From positions 1,550,001 to 1,614,000 of the forward strand of contig NZ_CP156660.1 of assembly GCF_039851975.1 (NCBI RefSeq): a stretch of 64,000 nt of DNA, given 5' to 3'. Below, piece after piece: positions 45,379-54,378 of the stretch. Origin of the DNA: Desulfoscipio sp. XC116 (lineage in GTDB: Bacteria; Bacillota; Desulfotomaculia; Desulfotomaculales; Desulfallaceae). The number at the start of each line of letters is the position of its first letter. Position 1 is the first letter of the stretch. The translations under genes and the position numbers were made by a program. The notes under the pieces are model-generated. The model made no database searches and was not told the DNA's origin. It saw only the letters and a list, made by a program, of their open reading frames with translations.

Positions 45379-48036
45379 ATGAACGTAGCCAATCAAAAAT
45401 GTATCCGCCGGCTGAGCGTGAAAAGTATGAAAGCGGCAAGAACTAGAAATCTTATTGCCATTCTTGCTATTGCCTTGACCTCCGTACTGTTTACCTCCCT
45501 GTTCACGGTGGCGCTGTCGATTAATCATTCCTTGCAGCAGGCCAACTTCCGGCAAGTCGGAGGCTGGAGCCATGGAACGTTTAAGTATATGACCCGAGAG
45601 CAGTTTGATGAGCTTAAAACCGATCCCCTCATCACGCAGTATGGGTTGCGTTGCTTTGTGGGTATGCCGGTCGGCGCGCCTTTTCTTAAATCTCACGTGG
45701 AGATTGGATATAGTGATGCGAACCAAGCGCACTGGATGTACTGTGATCCTGTGGAAGGCCGGTTACCCGCCGAGGGTACCAACGAGGCCGCCACCGATAC
45801 CCGGGTATTGGAGCTGCTGGGCGTCGAACCGGTGTTAGGAAACGAATTGACCATGACTTTTGATGTGGACGGCGCAGAGGTAACGAAAACCTTTGTTTTG
45901 AGCGGCTGGTGGGAATATGACGAGGCGATTGTCGCCAACCATGTTCTCATTCCCCACAGCCGCGCACAGGCTATCTATGATCAAGTCGGCATCGGCGGCG
46001 GTATCGGCAAGGACGGCATGACCGGTTCATGGAATATGGATGTCATGCTGGACAGCTCGCTGCATATCGAACAGGACCTGAACAAAATTTTGGCAAATCA
46101 CGGTTATCAACATGAAAGCCGTTCTGTGGGAGATAACTACATTTCGATTGGCGCCAACTGGGGCTACACTGGCTCACAGCTGGCCAACAGTATGGACCCA
46201 ATCACCGTAATGTCCATCACAGTTCTGCTGCTGATCATTATCTTTACAGGCTATCTGATTATCTATAACGTATTTCAGATTTCCGTTTCAAATGATATCC
46301 GCTTCTATGGCCTGCTTAAAACCATCGGTGCCACAGGGCGGCAGCTGCGGCGCATCATCCGCCAGCAGGCGCTGCTGCTGTCTTTGATTGGTATTCCCCT
46401 TGGATTGCTGATTGGCTATGGTGTCGGTGTTAAGCTGACCCCTGTGATTCTGTCTCAGCTCAATGGTGTTGTACAGAACGCGGTGTCGGCAAGTCCACTG
46501 ATTTTCATTGGTTCCGCGTTTTTTGCTCTGGTTACGGTGGTGATCTCCTGCCGCAGGCCGGGGCGAATGGCGGCAAGAGTATCTCCTGTGGAGGCTGTTC
46601 GCTACACCGAGGGTACGGTGAATAAGAAGATGATACGCAAAGCCCGGTCAGGAGCCTCACTGTCCGGAATGGCCCGGGCGAACCTTGGGCGCAGCCACAG
46701 CAAGACGGCAATAACAGTAACTTCACTGTCGCTGGCCGTGCTGCTGCTCAATTTGACCGTCACTTTTACAAACGGCTTTGACATGGATAAATATTTGTCC
46801 CGAATGGTGTCGGATTGTGTGATAGCGGATGCCGGTTATTTTCAGACAAACGGCTTCTGGGGCAGCGACCGCGCCCTGCCTGAAGATATCATCTCCAGCT
46901 TGGAATCCCGGCCCGGTGTGGAAGCCGGAGGGCGCGTATACGGCAAAAGCAGTCCGGTGGAGGAATTTATCAGCGAGAACTATTATCGCGCGCTGAACGG
47001 CAGGTGGAACGATTCGGAAGATCTGGATCGCGCTGTTGCCCTTATGGATAAAAATGAAGAAGGCCTGCTGGCCAATCAGGTACAGCTTTATGGTATGGAG
47101 CGATACGCACTTGACAAGCTGACGGTGCTGCAGGGCGATTTATCCAAGCTGGATGAGTCGGACGGACGTTATATCGCCGCCGTATACGGTGAGGATGACT
47201 ACGGTAATCCCCAGATGGATTCCCATTGGGCAAAGCTTGGCGACACAGTCACCCTGCGTTATGTGGAGGAGTACGAATATTATGATCCCGACACAGGTGA
47301 GATCTTTGAACCTGGTAATCTTCCCGGCGACCAACCTTACCGCTGCCGGGCTAAAACGTATCGGGACATTGATTATCAGGTAGCGGCACTGATCACTATG
47401 CCACACTCCCTCAGCTATCGCTATTATGGCACCGATGAGTTTATTATGAATGACCGGACATTTATTCAGGACAGCGGCACAAGCAACGTTATGTACTATG
47501 CCTGCGATGTCAGCGATGAGAGTACTGCCGATATGGAAGCTTTCTTGTCTGATTTGACAAATGAGCAGATGCCGCAGTTCGACTATGAAAGCAAGGCGAC
47601 TTATGCTGCGGAGTTCGACTCTTTCCGCAATATGTTCCTGATGCTGGGAGGCGTGCTGAGTTTTATCATCGGACTTGTGGGTGTGCTCAATTTTCTCAAC
47701 GCGATTCTGACGAGCATTCTGACACGCCGCCGTGAGCTTGCAATGCTCCAGTCCATCGGCATGACCGGCAAGCAGCTCAAAGCCATGTTGATTTGGGAGG
47801 GGCTGTATTACTCTCTGGGCGCTGTGGCAGTATCGCTTTTGCTCAGCATTGCTGCCGGTCCGCTGCTGTCCAATGTGCTGACCGGCATATTCTGGTTCTT
47901 TACGTATCGTTTTACGGTTTTACCCATCCTCTTCGTTGCGCCGATCTTCACTGCACTCGGCATTTTCGTGCCGCTGACGGTGTATCGCGCTGTTTCCAGA
48001 CACTCCATTGTTGAGCGTCTGAGGGAAATAGAATAG
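45379..48036 (+). CDS. FtsX-like ABC transporter permease
   Basis: This 885-residue permease has a first membrane helix (about residues 25-47) and a large extracellular domain (about 50-270). A block of three helices with the FtsX motif follows (RFYGLLKTIGATGRQLRRII). A second helix near 450 leads to another large extracellular domain (about 470-750), and a last three-helix FtsX block (RRRELAMLQSIGMTGKQLKAML) ends the protein. The duplicated FtsX layout matches permeases of two-component-linked efflux or peptide-sensing modules in Clostridia. The substrate is unknown. GGAGGTG precedes ATG 45379. It is followed by the 141-bp element copy B. Confidence 0.92.
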   Translation: MNVANQKCIRRLSVKSMKAARTRNLIAILAIALTSVLFTSLFTVALSINHSLQQANFRQVGGWSHGTFKYMTREQFDELKTDPLITQYGLRCFVGMPVGAPFLKSHVEIGYSDANQAHWMYCDPVEGRLPAEGTNEAATDTRVLELLGVEPVLGNELTMTFDVDGAEVTKTFVLSGWWEYDEAIVANHVLIPHSRAQAIYDQVGIGGGIGKDGMTGSWNMDVMLDSSLHIEQDLNKILANHGYQHESRSVGDNYISIGANWGYTGSQLANSMDPITVMSITVLLLIIIFTGYLIIYNVFQISVSNDIRFYGLLKTIGATGRQLRRIIRQQALLLSLIGIPLGLLIGYGVGVKLTPVILSQLNGVVQNAVSASPLIFIGSAFFALVTVVISCRRPGRMAARVSPVEAVRYTEGTVNKKMIRKARSGASLSGMARANLGRSHSKTAITVTSLSLAVLLLNLTVTFTNGFDMDKYLSRMVSDCVIADAGYFQTNGFWGSDRALPEDIISSLESRPGVEAGGRVYGKSSPVEEFISENYYRALNGRWNDSEDLDRAVALMDKNEEGLLANQVQLYGMERYALDKLTVLQGDLSKLDESDGRYIAAVYGEDDYGNPQMDSHWAKLGDTVTLRYVEEYEYYDPDTGEIFEPGNLPGDQPYRCRAKTYRDIDYQVAALITMPHSLSYRYYGTDEFIMNDRTFIQDSGTSNVMYYACDVSDESTADMEAFLSDLTNEQMPQFDYESKATYAAEFDSFRNMFLMLGGVLSFIIGLVGVLNFLNAILTSILTRRRELAMLQSIGMTGKQLKAMLIWEGLYYSLGAVAVSLLLSIAAGPLLSNVLTGIFWFFTYRFTVLPILFVAPIFTALGIFVPLTVYRAVSRHSIVERLREIE

Positions 48037-48087
48037 TTGGATAAAACAATTTATTGGTGAGGCTAATCGTATGCTTATATAAAACAA

Positions 48088-48228
48088 GGGGCTGTTGCAC
48101 AACGGGCTAAATAGTTCATAGTGCGGCAGCTTTTTGTAAAGATACCGGATTATTATCGAAATAATTGGCTGAATATGGGAAAGGAAGCGTTGCTCAATAC
48201 TCCGAGAAAGTAGTTTTGCGACACTCCC
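48088..48228. mobile_element. 141-bp terminal-inverted-repeat element (MITE-like), copy B
   Basis: It has the same length and orientation as the copy at 36752-36892, starting GGGGCTGTTGCACAAC and ending GTTTTGCGACACTCCC. The flanks AACAA and TTGTT extend the inverted repeat. Differences from copy A are scattered single bases, several of them in the interior half, so neither copy is very recent. It sits 51 bp after the permease stop and marks the right side of the acquired segment. From 48229 to 48354 there is no gene, only a weak CCCG/CGGG stem followed by seven T near 48300. Confidence 0.8.
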
Positions 48229-48354
48229 TTGTTCTGTATTCAGTTTGCCTTTTGGGTGGGTTCACAACTTATTCCTGTGACTCCCCGTCTTTGAGCCCGG
48301 GTTTTTTTATATTTGTTTAGTTCAATTTAACGGTGTGATTGTTCTGCAAAGCAG

Positions 48355-49440
48355 CTAGTTTTTAGCTAAACTGATTAAACCGAAAGCCTTTCGATAGCTA
48401 TCCGCGGCTTCGCTTGTTTTGCCAAGCTCGCACAGCAGTTCACCCTTTATGCTCCACAATTCACAGTCAAATTCTTCATCCGGCAGGCTGTTGCAAAGTA
48501 CTAACGCATCTTGGTGCCTGTGCAAAGTAATTAAACATTTAATTTTATTAAGCTCGATGGCTCTTTTATCCTTTTCTGATTTCCCCAACTGCAATGCTAT
48601 ATCGTAGTGTTTTAAAGCCTCCTCTTCATGACCGGTGGTCTCCAGGCACATAGCTAAATTATTTTCCAGGGTGGCATCGCCGGGGTAGGTTTGAACAGTT
48701 CTTGTAAGATAGTCTACAGCTTTATTCTGCTGGTTTGTTTTTATATAACAGGCCGCTAAGTTATTTAAAATATCATAGTCATTAGGAGCTAAACCACGAG
48801 CCAGTTCATAGCAAATTTGTGCTTCCTCAAACCGGTTAAGCAGGAATAAACTATATCCTTTATTGTTTAAAAGCCCGAGATTGTTGAGACCTAGATTTTG
48901 AGCCTTTTCGTAAAACTCCAGCGCTTCCGGATGCCTGTTTAACTTATTGAGGGCAAGTCCTATATTGAAACATAAAACAGCGTCGGCTCCGCCCTCCTCT
49001 AAGTCATGTAGAAACATTTTTAATGCATCTTGCACATAGCCATTTTCCAGTAATTCCAGTCCAATGTTGTTTGAGTTCGTAAGGTTATCGCCATGTCTTT
49101 CTTCCAGTTCCGCTTGATGGGCCCATTGGCCGGTGTGGGCATGGGACACTGCCGGCGACTTTTCCCTATGGCTCTTCAGCCAATATAAAAAGCTACCTAT
49201 ATTCTCTTGGCCGACTGCCTTTTTCCAGTAAGTGACTGCTTTATCGACTTGTCCTTTTTTGAGGTATAAGCGACTGGCATGTAAATACAGCTTTTGGTTA
49301 TTTGGGGCATTGGTAATAGCCCATTTTATAATACTCAGGGAATTAGTAAGGGAACCTAGTCTTTCCACGATTACAGCCAGACTGTACAGTATCTGAACGC
49401 TAATATTAATGCTTTTTAGGTTTTTAATGATGCCATCCAT
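48355..49440 (-). CDS. Tetratricopeptide-repeat protein
   Basis: The 361 residues are built of about nine TPR units, recognised by repeated ALEFYEKAQNLG, AQICYELARGLAPNDYDILN, AVDYLTRTVQTYPGDATLEN and ALKHYDIALQLGKS segments. No signal peptide, membrane helix or catalytic domain is visible, so it is probably a cytoplasmic scaffold. The first 35 residues are a non-TPR helix, and a short non-repeat insertion rich in His and Glu lies near residues 100-120. The partner is unknown. It is transcribed toward the 141-bp element. Confidence 0.88.
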   Translation of the reverse strand: MDGIIKNLKSINISVQILYSLAVIVERLGSLTNSLSIIKWAITNAPNNQKLYLHASRLYLKKGQVDKAVTYWKKAVGQENIGSFLYWLKSHREKSPAVSHAHTGQWAHQAELEERHGDNLTNSNNIGLELLENGYVQDALKMFLHDLEEGGADAVLCFNIGLALNKLNRHPEALEFYEKAQNLGLNNLGLLNNKGYSLFLLNRFEEAQICYELARGLAPNDYDILNNLAACYIKTNQQNKAVDYLTRTVQTYPGDATLENNLAMCLETTGHEEEALKHYDIALQLGKSEKDKRAIELNKIKCLITLHRHQDALVLCNSLPDEEFDCELWSIKGELLCELGKTSEAADSYRKAFGLISLAKN

Positions 49441-49614
49441 TTAGATACACCCCCTTATGGTTTAATAACATATATTCGATATAGGGAAACCATTTCCTTC
49501 CATATAAATGTAAAAATAATGTAATATTTTAAATTAGTGGCAAGACGTGTTTGGGGAGTATGATGCCTGGTTTTTAAATGCATAATAGAAAAAGCCTAAA
49601 AAGGGGGAAGTAGA

Positions 49615-49770
49615 TTGGAAAAAAACAAAAATAAAAGTTCTAAAGCGACAGGCGCGACTTTTGTGGAAGAGTCTACGGGTTCAGCGACTATGATTAATCT
49701 GGATGGGCAGTGGGATCATGACTTCACCGATCATAATGTTAGCGATCATAAGAAGAAAGCCGGCAAATAA
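49615..49770 (+). CDS. Small acidic/His-containing protein, 51 residues
   Basis: A short frame with AAGGGGGAAG as ribosome site and TTG start encodes a Lys/Asn/Ser-rich beginning, then ATFVEESTGSATMINLDGQW, then DHDFTDHNVSDHKKK. It has no hydrophobic stretch. The three DH pairs could bind metal. Its stop codon lies inside the loop of the terminator at 49759-49783, a tight arrangement that supports a real short gene. No family is recognised. Being soluble, small and Ser/Thr/Asp-rich it could be a spore or stress protein; this is speculation. Confidence 0.55.
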   Translation: MEKNKNKSSKATGATFVEESTGSATMINLDGQWDHDFTDHNVSDHKKKAGK

Positions 49771-49783
49771 TGCCGGTGTTTTT
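49759..49783 (+). terminator. Terminator overlapping the end of the 51-residue gene
   Basis: GCCGGCA at 49759-49765 pairs with TGCCGGT at 49771-49777 (one wobble), followed by GTTTTTTC. The stop codon TAA lies in the loop. Confidence 0.75.
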
Positions 49784-49848
49784 TCTTTTTAAGCATATTC
49801 AGTTAAGCATGACATAAAATTTACAGTAAACAGGGAGGTGCGGATAAA

Positions 49849-50250
49849 ATGAGTTCCATAAAACATGATGGGGCAACTTACCCGCCGCTTAGCTTAAACG
49901 CTGTTTTAAAAGGGGTATTGGCGGCGTTAATAATCACTGTGTTAGGCAGCGCTGTTCTGGGCATTTTTTACCATGTTATATCCCTGGGTGAAAAAACACT
50001 GCCTATGGCATCGAATATTCTTTATTATATCAGCGTTTTCGGCGGTAGTGTATTAGCGGCTCGCTGGGCGGGGTATAAGGGTTTAGTGCATGGTATTGGT
50101 GTGGCGGTATTATTTTTACTCTTTGGATGGTTGATTGGGCATTATCTTTTACACACTAGCGCTGCAACTGGCGCCGTGCTGCAAAAAGCCTTCATTTCCT
50201 GCCTGGCCGGGGCTGTTGGGGGCGTATTGGGTGTAGGTGTGTCCAGGTGA
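49849..50250 (+). CDS. TIGR04086-like membrane protein
   Basis: This 133-residue protein has four hydrophobic helices (about residues 17-43, 52-74, 82-103 and 112-131), with small residues predominating (AALIITVLGSAVLGIFY, LAGAVGGVLGVGV). It resembles the TIGR04086/YrzE family of Firmicutes, four-helix proteins of unknown function often near yajC/secDF. Here the neighbours are a short soluble protein and dinG. AGGGAGGTG precedes the ATG. The family call is made from overall pattern and length. Confidence 0.72.
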   Translation: MSSIKHDGATYPPLSLNAVLKGVLAALIITVLGSAVLGIFYHVISLGEKTLPMASNILYYISVFGGSVLAARWAGYKGLVHGIGVAVLFLLFGWLIGHYLLHTSAATGAVLQKAFISCLAGAVGGVLGVGVSR

Positions 50251-50341
50251 TAAATAGTGGGGCGGTCGGAGGTTGGTATGCTGATAGTAATCAATTTGTT
50301 AATTTTTTCGAATTAGCTGGTATTCTGAAGTATGTCTTGGT

Positions 50342-50369
50342 AAAAAGGAGCAGGCTAACGCCTGCTCCT
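50342..50369 (-). terminator. Terminator downstream of dinG
   Basis: AGGAGCAGGC at 50346-50355 pairs perfectly with GCCTGCTCCT at 50360-50369 around loop TAAC. On the minus strand the stem is followed by TTTTTA. It lies about 160 bp after the dinG stop. Confidence 0.75.
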
Positions 50370-50527
50370 ATGTCGTTACTTGATTATTTTCATTAGCCAG
50401 CTGCGCAAAAAAGAAGGAAGCCGTACATAATAAACCCGCAAAACTTTCACTCTCCTTCACCGGTTTTTGTTATCTATATTAATATTATTTGTAAAGTGTC
50501 TTTAATGTGCATGTAAAATTTAATAGT

Positions 50528-53335
50528 TTATTCCAGCCAGGCAGTTAGTTTTTGCCTGATTTCATTAATATTGCCTCGTAAATGCGATTTAAGGGGCAAA
50601 GAGTTTAAAAATATTTGTCCATATTTTTTTTCTATAATGCGTTTATCCAGAACGACCACCACACCCCGGTCCTGCTCACTTCTTATTAGCCTGCCGAATC
50701 CTTGTTTAAAGCGGATTACTGCGTTAGGCAGGCTTAATCCATAGAAACTGTTCTGGCCGAGCGCGGCCATTTTCTCGTTGCGGGCCTCCAGTACAGGGTC
50801 GTCGGGCGGTGCAAAAGGAAGTTTGACAATGATCACATTAACTAAAGCGTCACCGGGAATGTCCACGCCTTCCCAGAAACTAAATGCTCCAAATAAAACA
50901 TTGCGTTTATTTTGATAAAACTCGTTAACCAGCTTGGTACGGCCCCCGTCTATGCCTTGGCCCAGCACACAGATATCCGCTTCGTCGAGGAGTGGTTTAA
51001 TCCTGTGGTATACTTCCCGCAGCAGTTTGTGTGAGGTAAACAGCACCAGTGTTCTGCCCCCCGCGGCGACGGACAGTTCATAAATGGTGCCGATTAGTTT
51101 TTCCAGATAATCACCGGTACTGATTTCATTAACACCGGGGAAGTTTTTAGCTATGCACAGCAAGCACTGTTGACTGTAATCAAACGGCGATTGGGCGATT
51201 ATCTGGTTTAAGGTATTATCCGGTAACCGGTCAAGCCCGCATTGCTTCATAAAATGATCAAATTTGTTATTAACTGCAAGCGTTGCCGAAGTCAGCACAA
51301 TGGTTTTAGGTTTGTTAAACAGCTGTTCGTGCAGTATGGCGCTTATATCAATCGGTGTGGCATGCAGGGTACACTGGTAGACTCCTTTTCCCAATGCGGT
51401 TGGGTTGGGTGCCTCCACCCAGCATACATAGTCTTCCCCGGGTGATTTAAGTATAAATTCCAAATCGGCCAGACGGTCTTTACCGGAAGTGATGCTAATT
51501 GTAATATCCTGTAGTTTATCTTCCCAGGCGTTATTGGTTACCGTCCATATTTCCAGCCAGTCGGCCAAGGCTTTTAGTTTAGCTATGAAATCACGCATCT
51601 GATAAAGCATATTTTGGTATTCGGCCTCAATTTCCTCAAGCAGGACGGTTTTTTTATGCAGACGTACTTTAATTTGATAGTATCGTTGATGATGATTATA
51701 TTTGTGGATGGTTTGAATAAACAGGTGAAAAAAGGTATTTATGCTTTCTTGCAGCTTGTGCCTTGCTTCTTCGATTTTTCCAATTGCCGACAGCCAGCGG
51801 TGACCATCCTGGGGCGGCGCCAGTTCGGTTAACTTTTTAATGTTCTTGCTTGTTATGGATAGCCACTGCAATATTTGAGTCCGGGAAACCTTTCTGCCCA
51901 TATGTTTGGCTGCAGTTTCCTCAATATTGTGAGCTTCGTCTATAACCAGTGCGCTGTGGTGCGGCAGTATATTTATTTCGGCAACGATATCGGCGAAAAG
52001 CAGTGAATGGTTTATAATAACCAGGTGGGCATTTTCTGCATGGCGCCTGGCCCTGGTTACAAAACAATACCTGTGGCACCAGCGGCAGGCGTTTCCAAGG
52101 CAGGTATCGCTTTCGGAGCATAGCTGCATCCAAGTTTCATTATCCGGGCCAAACAGGTTTAGTTCTGATTTATCACCGCTTTCGGTATGCTGAAGCCAGA
52201 CCAAAATGCGGGCGGCCAGCATGGCTTCACCGGGTGTGATAGTTGCCGCATGGGTGATTAAGTTTATAAAACGCCGTAAACAGATATAATTGGAGCGTCC
52301 TTTGAGCAGTGCCGCCTGAAACGGTAAATTAAGCAAACTTTTTAAAAGCGGTATATCCTTATGCCAGATTTGCTCCTGCAAGTTGATGGTGTTGGTGGCA
52401 ATGACAGCTCGCTGATTATTCTGTACAGCCCAGAGCAATGACGGCAGCATGTAGGCAATGGATTTGCCGGTACCTGTACCTGCTTCTACTAATAGTATTT
52501 TTTGTTCTTCCAAGGTCTGAGCAACGGCCTGGGCCATTTTCACTTGTTCCCCGCGAAACTGGTAGTTGGGCATCAGCTGCTCCAGAGGACTCTGAGGGCC
52601 AAGCAGGTAATCCAATTGATGTTGTGTTTGCCTATTGATGTCGGAGCTGGCTTCCGTGGTATCGTGTTCAATATTAATCGGTTCTTTGATCGGTATGCTC
52701 CGGCTTATCTTTTCGCTCGGCATAATTTTTATTTTGCTTTTGATAATGGAATCAAATATGTGCGCCAGGGGTGAATGGCTGTGCTGTAATAGAGGCAAAA
52801 GTTGCAATAGCACATCAAGGTTTAGAGCTGCTGCTTTTTCCAGCAAGGCAAATAATAATCCTGCGGCTGCCAGGGCATCATCCAGGGCCCGGTGCAATGG
52901 CTTTTGTTCCAGCTGCAGGTGTTGCACCAGATTGGACAGGCTGTAGCTGGAGACACCGGGCAAAATTAAACGAGCCATTTCCAGGGTATCTATACATTCG
53001 GTAAACGGTAAATTACCTAATTGGGCGGATAAAAAGGAATGGTCAAAATCTATATTATGTCCCACCAGCGGGCATTGTTCTATAAATCCGAGCACCTCGG
53101 GGGTCACCTGTTGCATCGTTGGAGCGGCGGCCAGCTGTTCATCTGTTATACCGGTTAATCTTTTGATTTTTAGCGGTATTTTACACTCGGGATTTACCAG
53201 AGTGTTGAATGTGTCTATAATTTTCCCGTCTATCACTTTTACCAGGGCTATTTCAATTATTTTATCATTGGCAGGATCGAACCCGGTGGTTTCCAGGTCA
53301 CAGGCTATAAAATTCAACGATGTTTCACATCCCAT
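50528..53335 (-). CDS. dinG: DinG-family helicase with N-terminal DnaQ-like exonuclease
   Basis: The first 170 residues form a 3'-5' exonuclease of the DnaQ type (ACDLETTGFDP, then VGHNIDFDHSFL and HRALDDALAAAGL carrying the acidic metal ligands). The rest is a superfamily 2 DNA helicase: Walker A EAGTGTGKSIAYMLPSLLWA, the DEAH box VIDEAHNIEE and motif VI GFGRLIRSEQDRG. Between motifs Ia and II a CSESDTCLGNACRWCHRYC cluster provides the cysteines expected for the 4Fe-4S site of the XPD/DinG family. This exonuclease-helicase fusion is the Firmicute form. ATG 53335 and TTG 53353 both lack a good ribosome site, so the start is uncertain. No LexA box is visible in front. Confidence 0.93.
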   Translation of the reverse strand: MGCETSLNFIACDLETTGFDPANDKIIEIALVKVIDGKIIDTFNTLVNPECKIPLKIKRLTGITDEQLAAAPTMQQVTPEVLGFIEQCPLVGHNIDFDHSFLSAQLGNLPFTECIDTLEMARLILPGVSSYSLSNLVQHLQLEQKPLHRALDDALAAAGLLFALLEKAAALNLDVLLQLLPLLQHSHSPLAHIFDSIIKSKIKIMPSEKISRSIPIKEPINIEHDTTEASSDINRQTQHQLDYLLGPQSPLEQLMPNYQFRGEQVKMAQAVAQTLEEQKILLVEAGTGTGKSIAYMLPSLLWAVQNNQRAVIATNTINLQEQIWHKDIPLLKSLLNLPFQAALLKGRSNYICLRRFINLITHAATITPGEAMLAARILVWLQHTESGDKSELNLFGPDNETWMQLCSESDTCLGNACRWCHRYCFVTRARRHAENAHLVIINHSLLFADIVAEINILPHHSALVIDEAHNIEETAAKHMGRKVSRTQILQWLSITSKNIKKLTELAPPQDGHRWLSAIGKIEEARHKLQESINTFFHLFIQTIHKYNHHQRYYQIKVRLHKKTVLLEEIEAEYQNMLYQMRDFIAKLKALADWLEIWTVTNNAWEDKLQDITISITSGKDRLADLEFILKSPGEDYVCWVEAPNPTALGKGVYQCTLHATPIDISAILHEQLFNKPKTIVLTSATLAVNNKFDHFMKQCGLDRLPDNTLNQIIAQSPFDYSQQCLLCIAKNFPGVNEISTGDYLEKLIGTIYELSVAAGGRTLVLFTSHKLLREVYHRIKPLLDEADICVLGQGIDGGRTKLVNEFYQNKRNVLFGAFSFWEGVDIPGDALVNVIIVKLPFAPPDDPVLEARNEKMAALGQNSFYGLSLPNAVIRFKQGFGRLIRSEQDRGVVVVLDKRIIEKKYGQIFLNSLPLKSHLRGNINEIRQKLTAWLE

Positions 53336-53421
53336 AGTAACTAGTATTTGCAATACAAGTATTCTTGCTGTACCTGATTTATCCTGCTCAATATGTTATA
53401 TTAACTGAAGGAGATGATCAT

Positions 53422-54333
53422 GTGTCGAATAAAATAATAGACCCGGTCAGGGCACTGGATTACTTGGAAATAATATTGGGTAAAGACTGGCTGGAAGAAA
53501 ATTTAAAAGTTATGAAAGACAGCCAATATGGCAAAGGTGGTTTTGGAAGAAGTATAGACTATAATGAACTGGGGATTGCCCACGTCGCCGAGATATGGTA
53601 TAAGGCCAGAGAGGAAATAATCGACATGGAGATTGTTGGGGGCGGTTCGCCCGGACCCTATTTATTGTCCGCTTCAGCCGTGGCTAATGATATTGATTTA
53701 TTAAAAGGCAGCACCGGTTTAAAGGAAAAGATGGATAAACTAAGAGATGCCGGACTTTCGCTGATAACTATGCATGAGCTGGGTATAGCATCCGGTTATG
53801 CACAGAAAGGGTTCCATATCGATTTTATCAACCAAAAAGCGGCGGATCTGCCAAGTACGGGGGGGCTTCCTGTCCCGCTCTGCATTGGCTCATTTACAGC
53901 GTACGACGAGGTTAACAAGATTGTTGTGGTCTGCGCCGATGTAGACAGGCAAGGTGTATACGGGGAGATATTAGCGCGTATTTTACGCCTGCAGGCAGAC
54001 CAATTAGACCAATTTGCCCCAAAATCGGGTAAAGTAATGCAAACGGTCAATGGAGGCGAGGCGCCTTATCTTCCGGTATTATACTTATATGTGGGAGATG
54101 CTCCAGCCGACGCCGCATCTTTCTTGGATGAATGGATAAACCGCCCGGACGTGGTGCGTTTGGCTCATGATTTTAATATGCCGGTGCTGGTCTGCGCCGA
54201 TGGTGTGAAAAACACGCACAACCGGTCCACTTATGTGCGTTTGGGCCGGTTGGCGCAGAATAGCAATGTTGTAGGCGGCGCTTCATTGGTAAATGATATT
54301 TACGTTCCCGATGAACAAATTACCGCTGTATAA
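53422..54333 (+). CDS. Conserved-looking protein of unknown function, 303 residues
   Basis: I do not recognise a family. GTG 53422 has AAGGAGATG 6 bp upstream and begins SNKIIDPVRALDYLEIILGK. There is no signal peptide or membrane helix. It is a balanced alpha/beta protein with glycine-rich turns (EIVGGGSPGPYLLSASAVAN, LPSTGGLPVPLCIGSFTAYD) and two strand-Cys segments, VVVCADVDRQG and VLVCADGVKNTHNRS, that look like an internal repeat. TVNGGEAPYLPVLYLYVGD lies between them. It is divergent from dinG and convergent with meaB. The good coding quality and ribosome site suggest a functional gene. Confidence 0.65.
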   Translation: MSNKIIDPVRALDYLEIILGKDWLEENLKVMKDSQYGKGGFGRSIDYNELGIAHVAEIWYKAREEIIDMEIVGGGSPGPYLLSASAVANDIDLLKGSTGLKEKMDKLRDAGLSLITMHELGIASGYAQKGFHIDFINQKAADLPSTGGLPVPLCIGSFTAYDEVNKIVVVCADVDRQGVYGEILARILRLQADQLDQFAPKSGKVMQTVNGGEAPYLPVLYLYVGDAPADAASFLDEWINRPDVVRLAHDFNMPVLVCADGVKNTHNRSTYVRLGRLAQNSNVVGGASLVNDIYVPDEQITAV

Positions 54334-54378
54334 ATGCAATAATAGTGCTATCGATCAGTATGGTTGCAGTGTTTTTCA

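Noticed and set aside
53335-53422. LexA box in front of dinG
   Set aside because: No CGAAC-N4-GTTC-like sequence could be found in the divergent gap.
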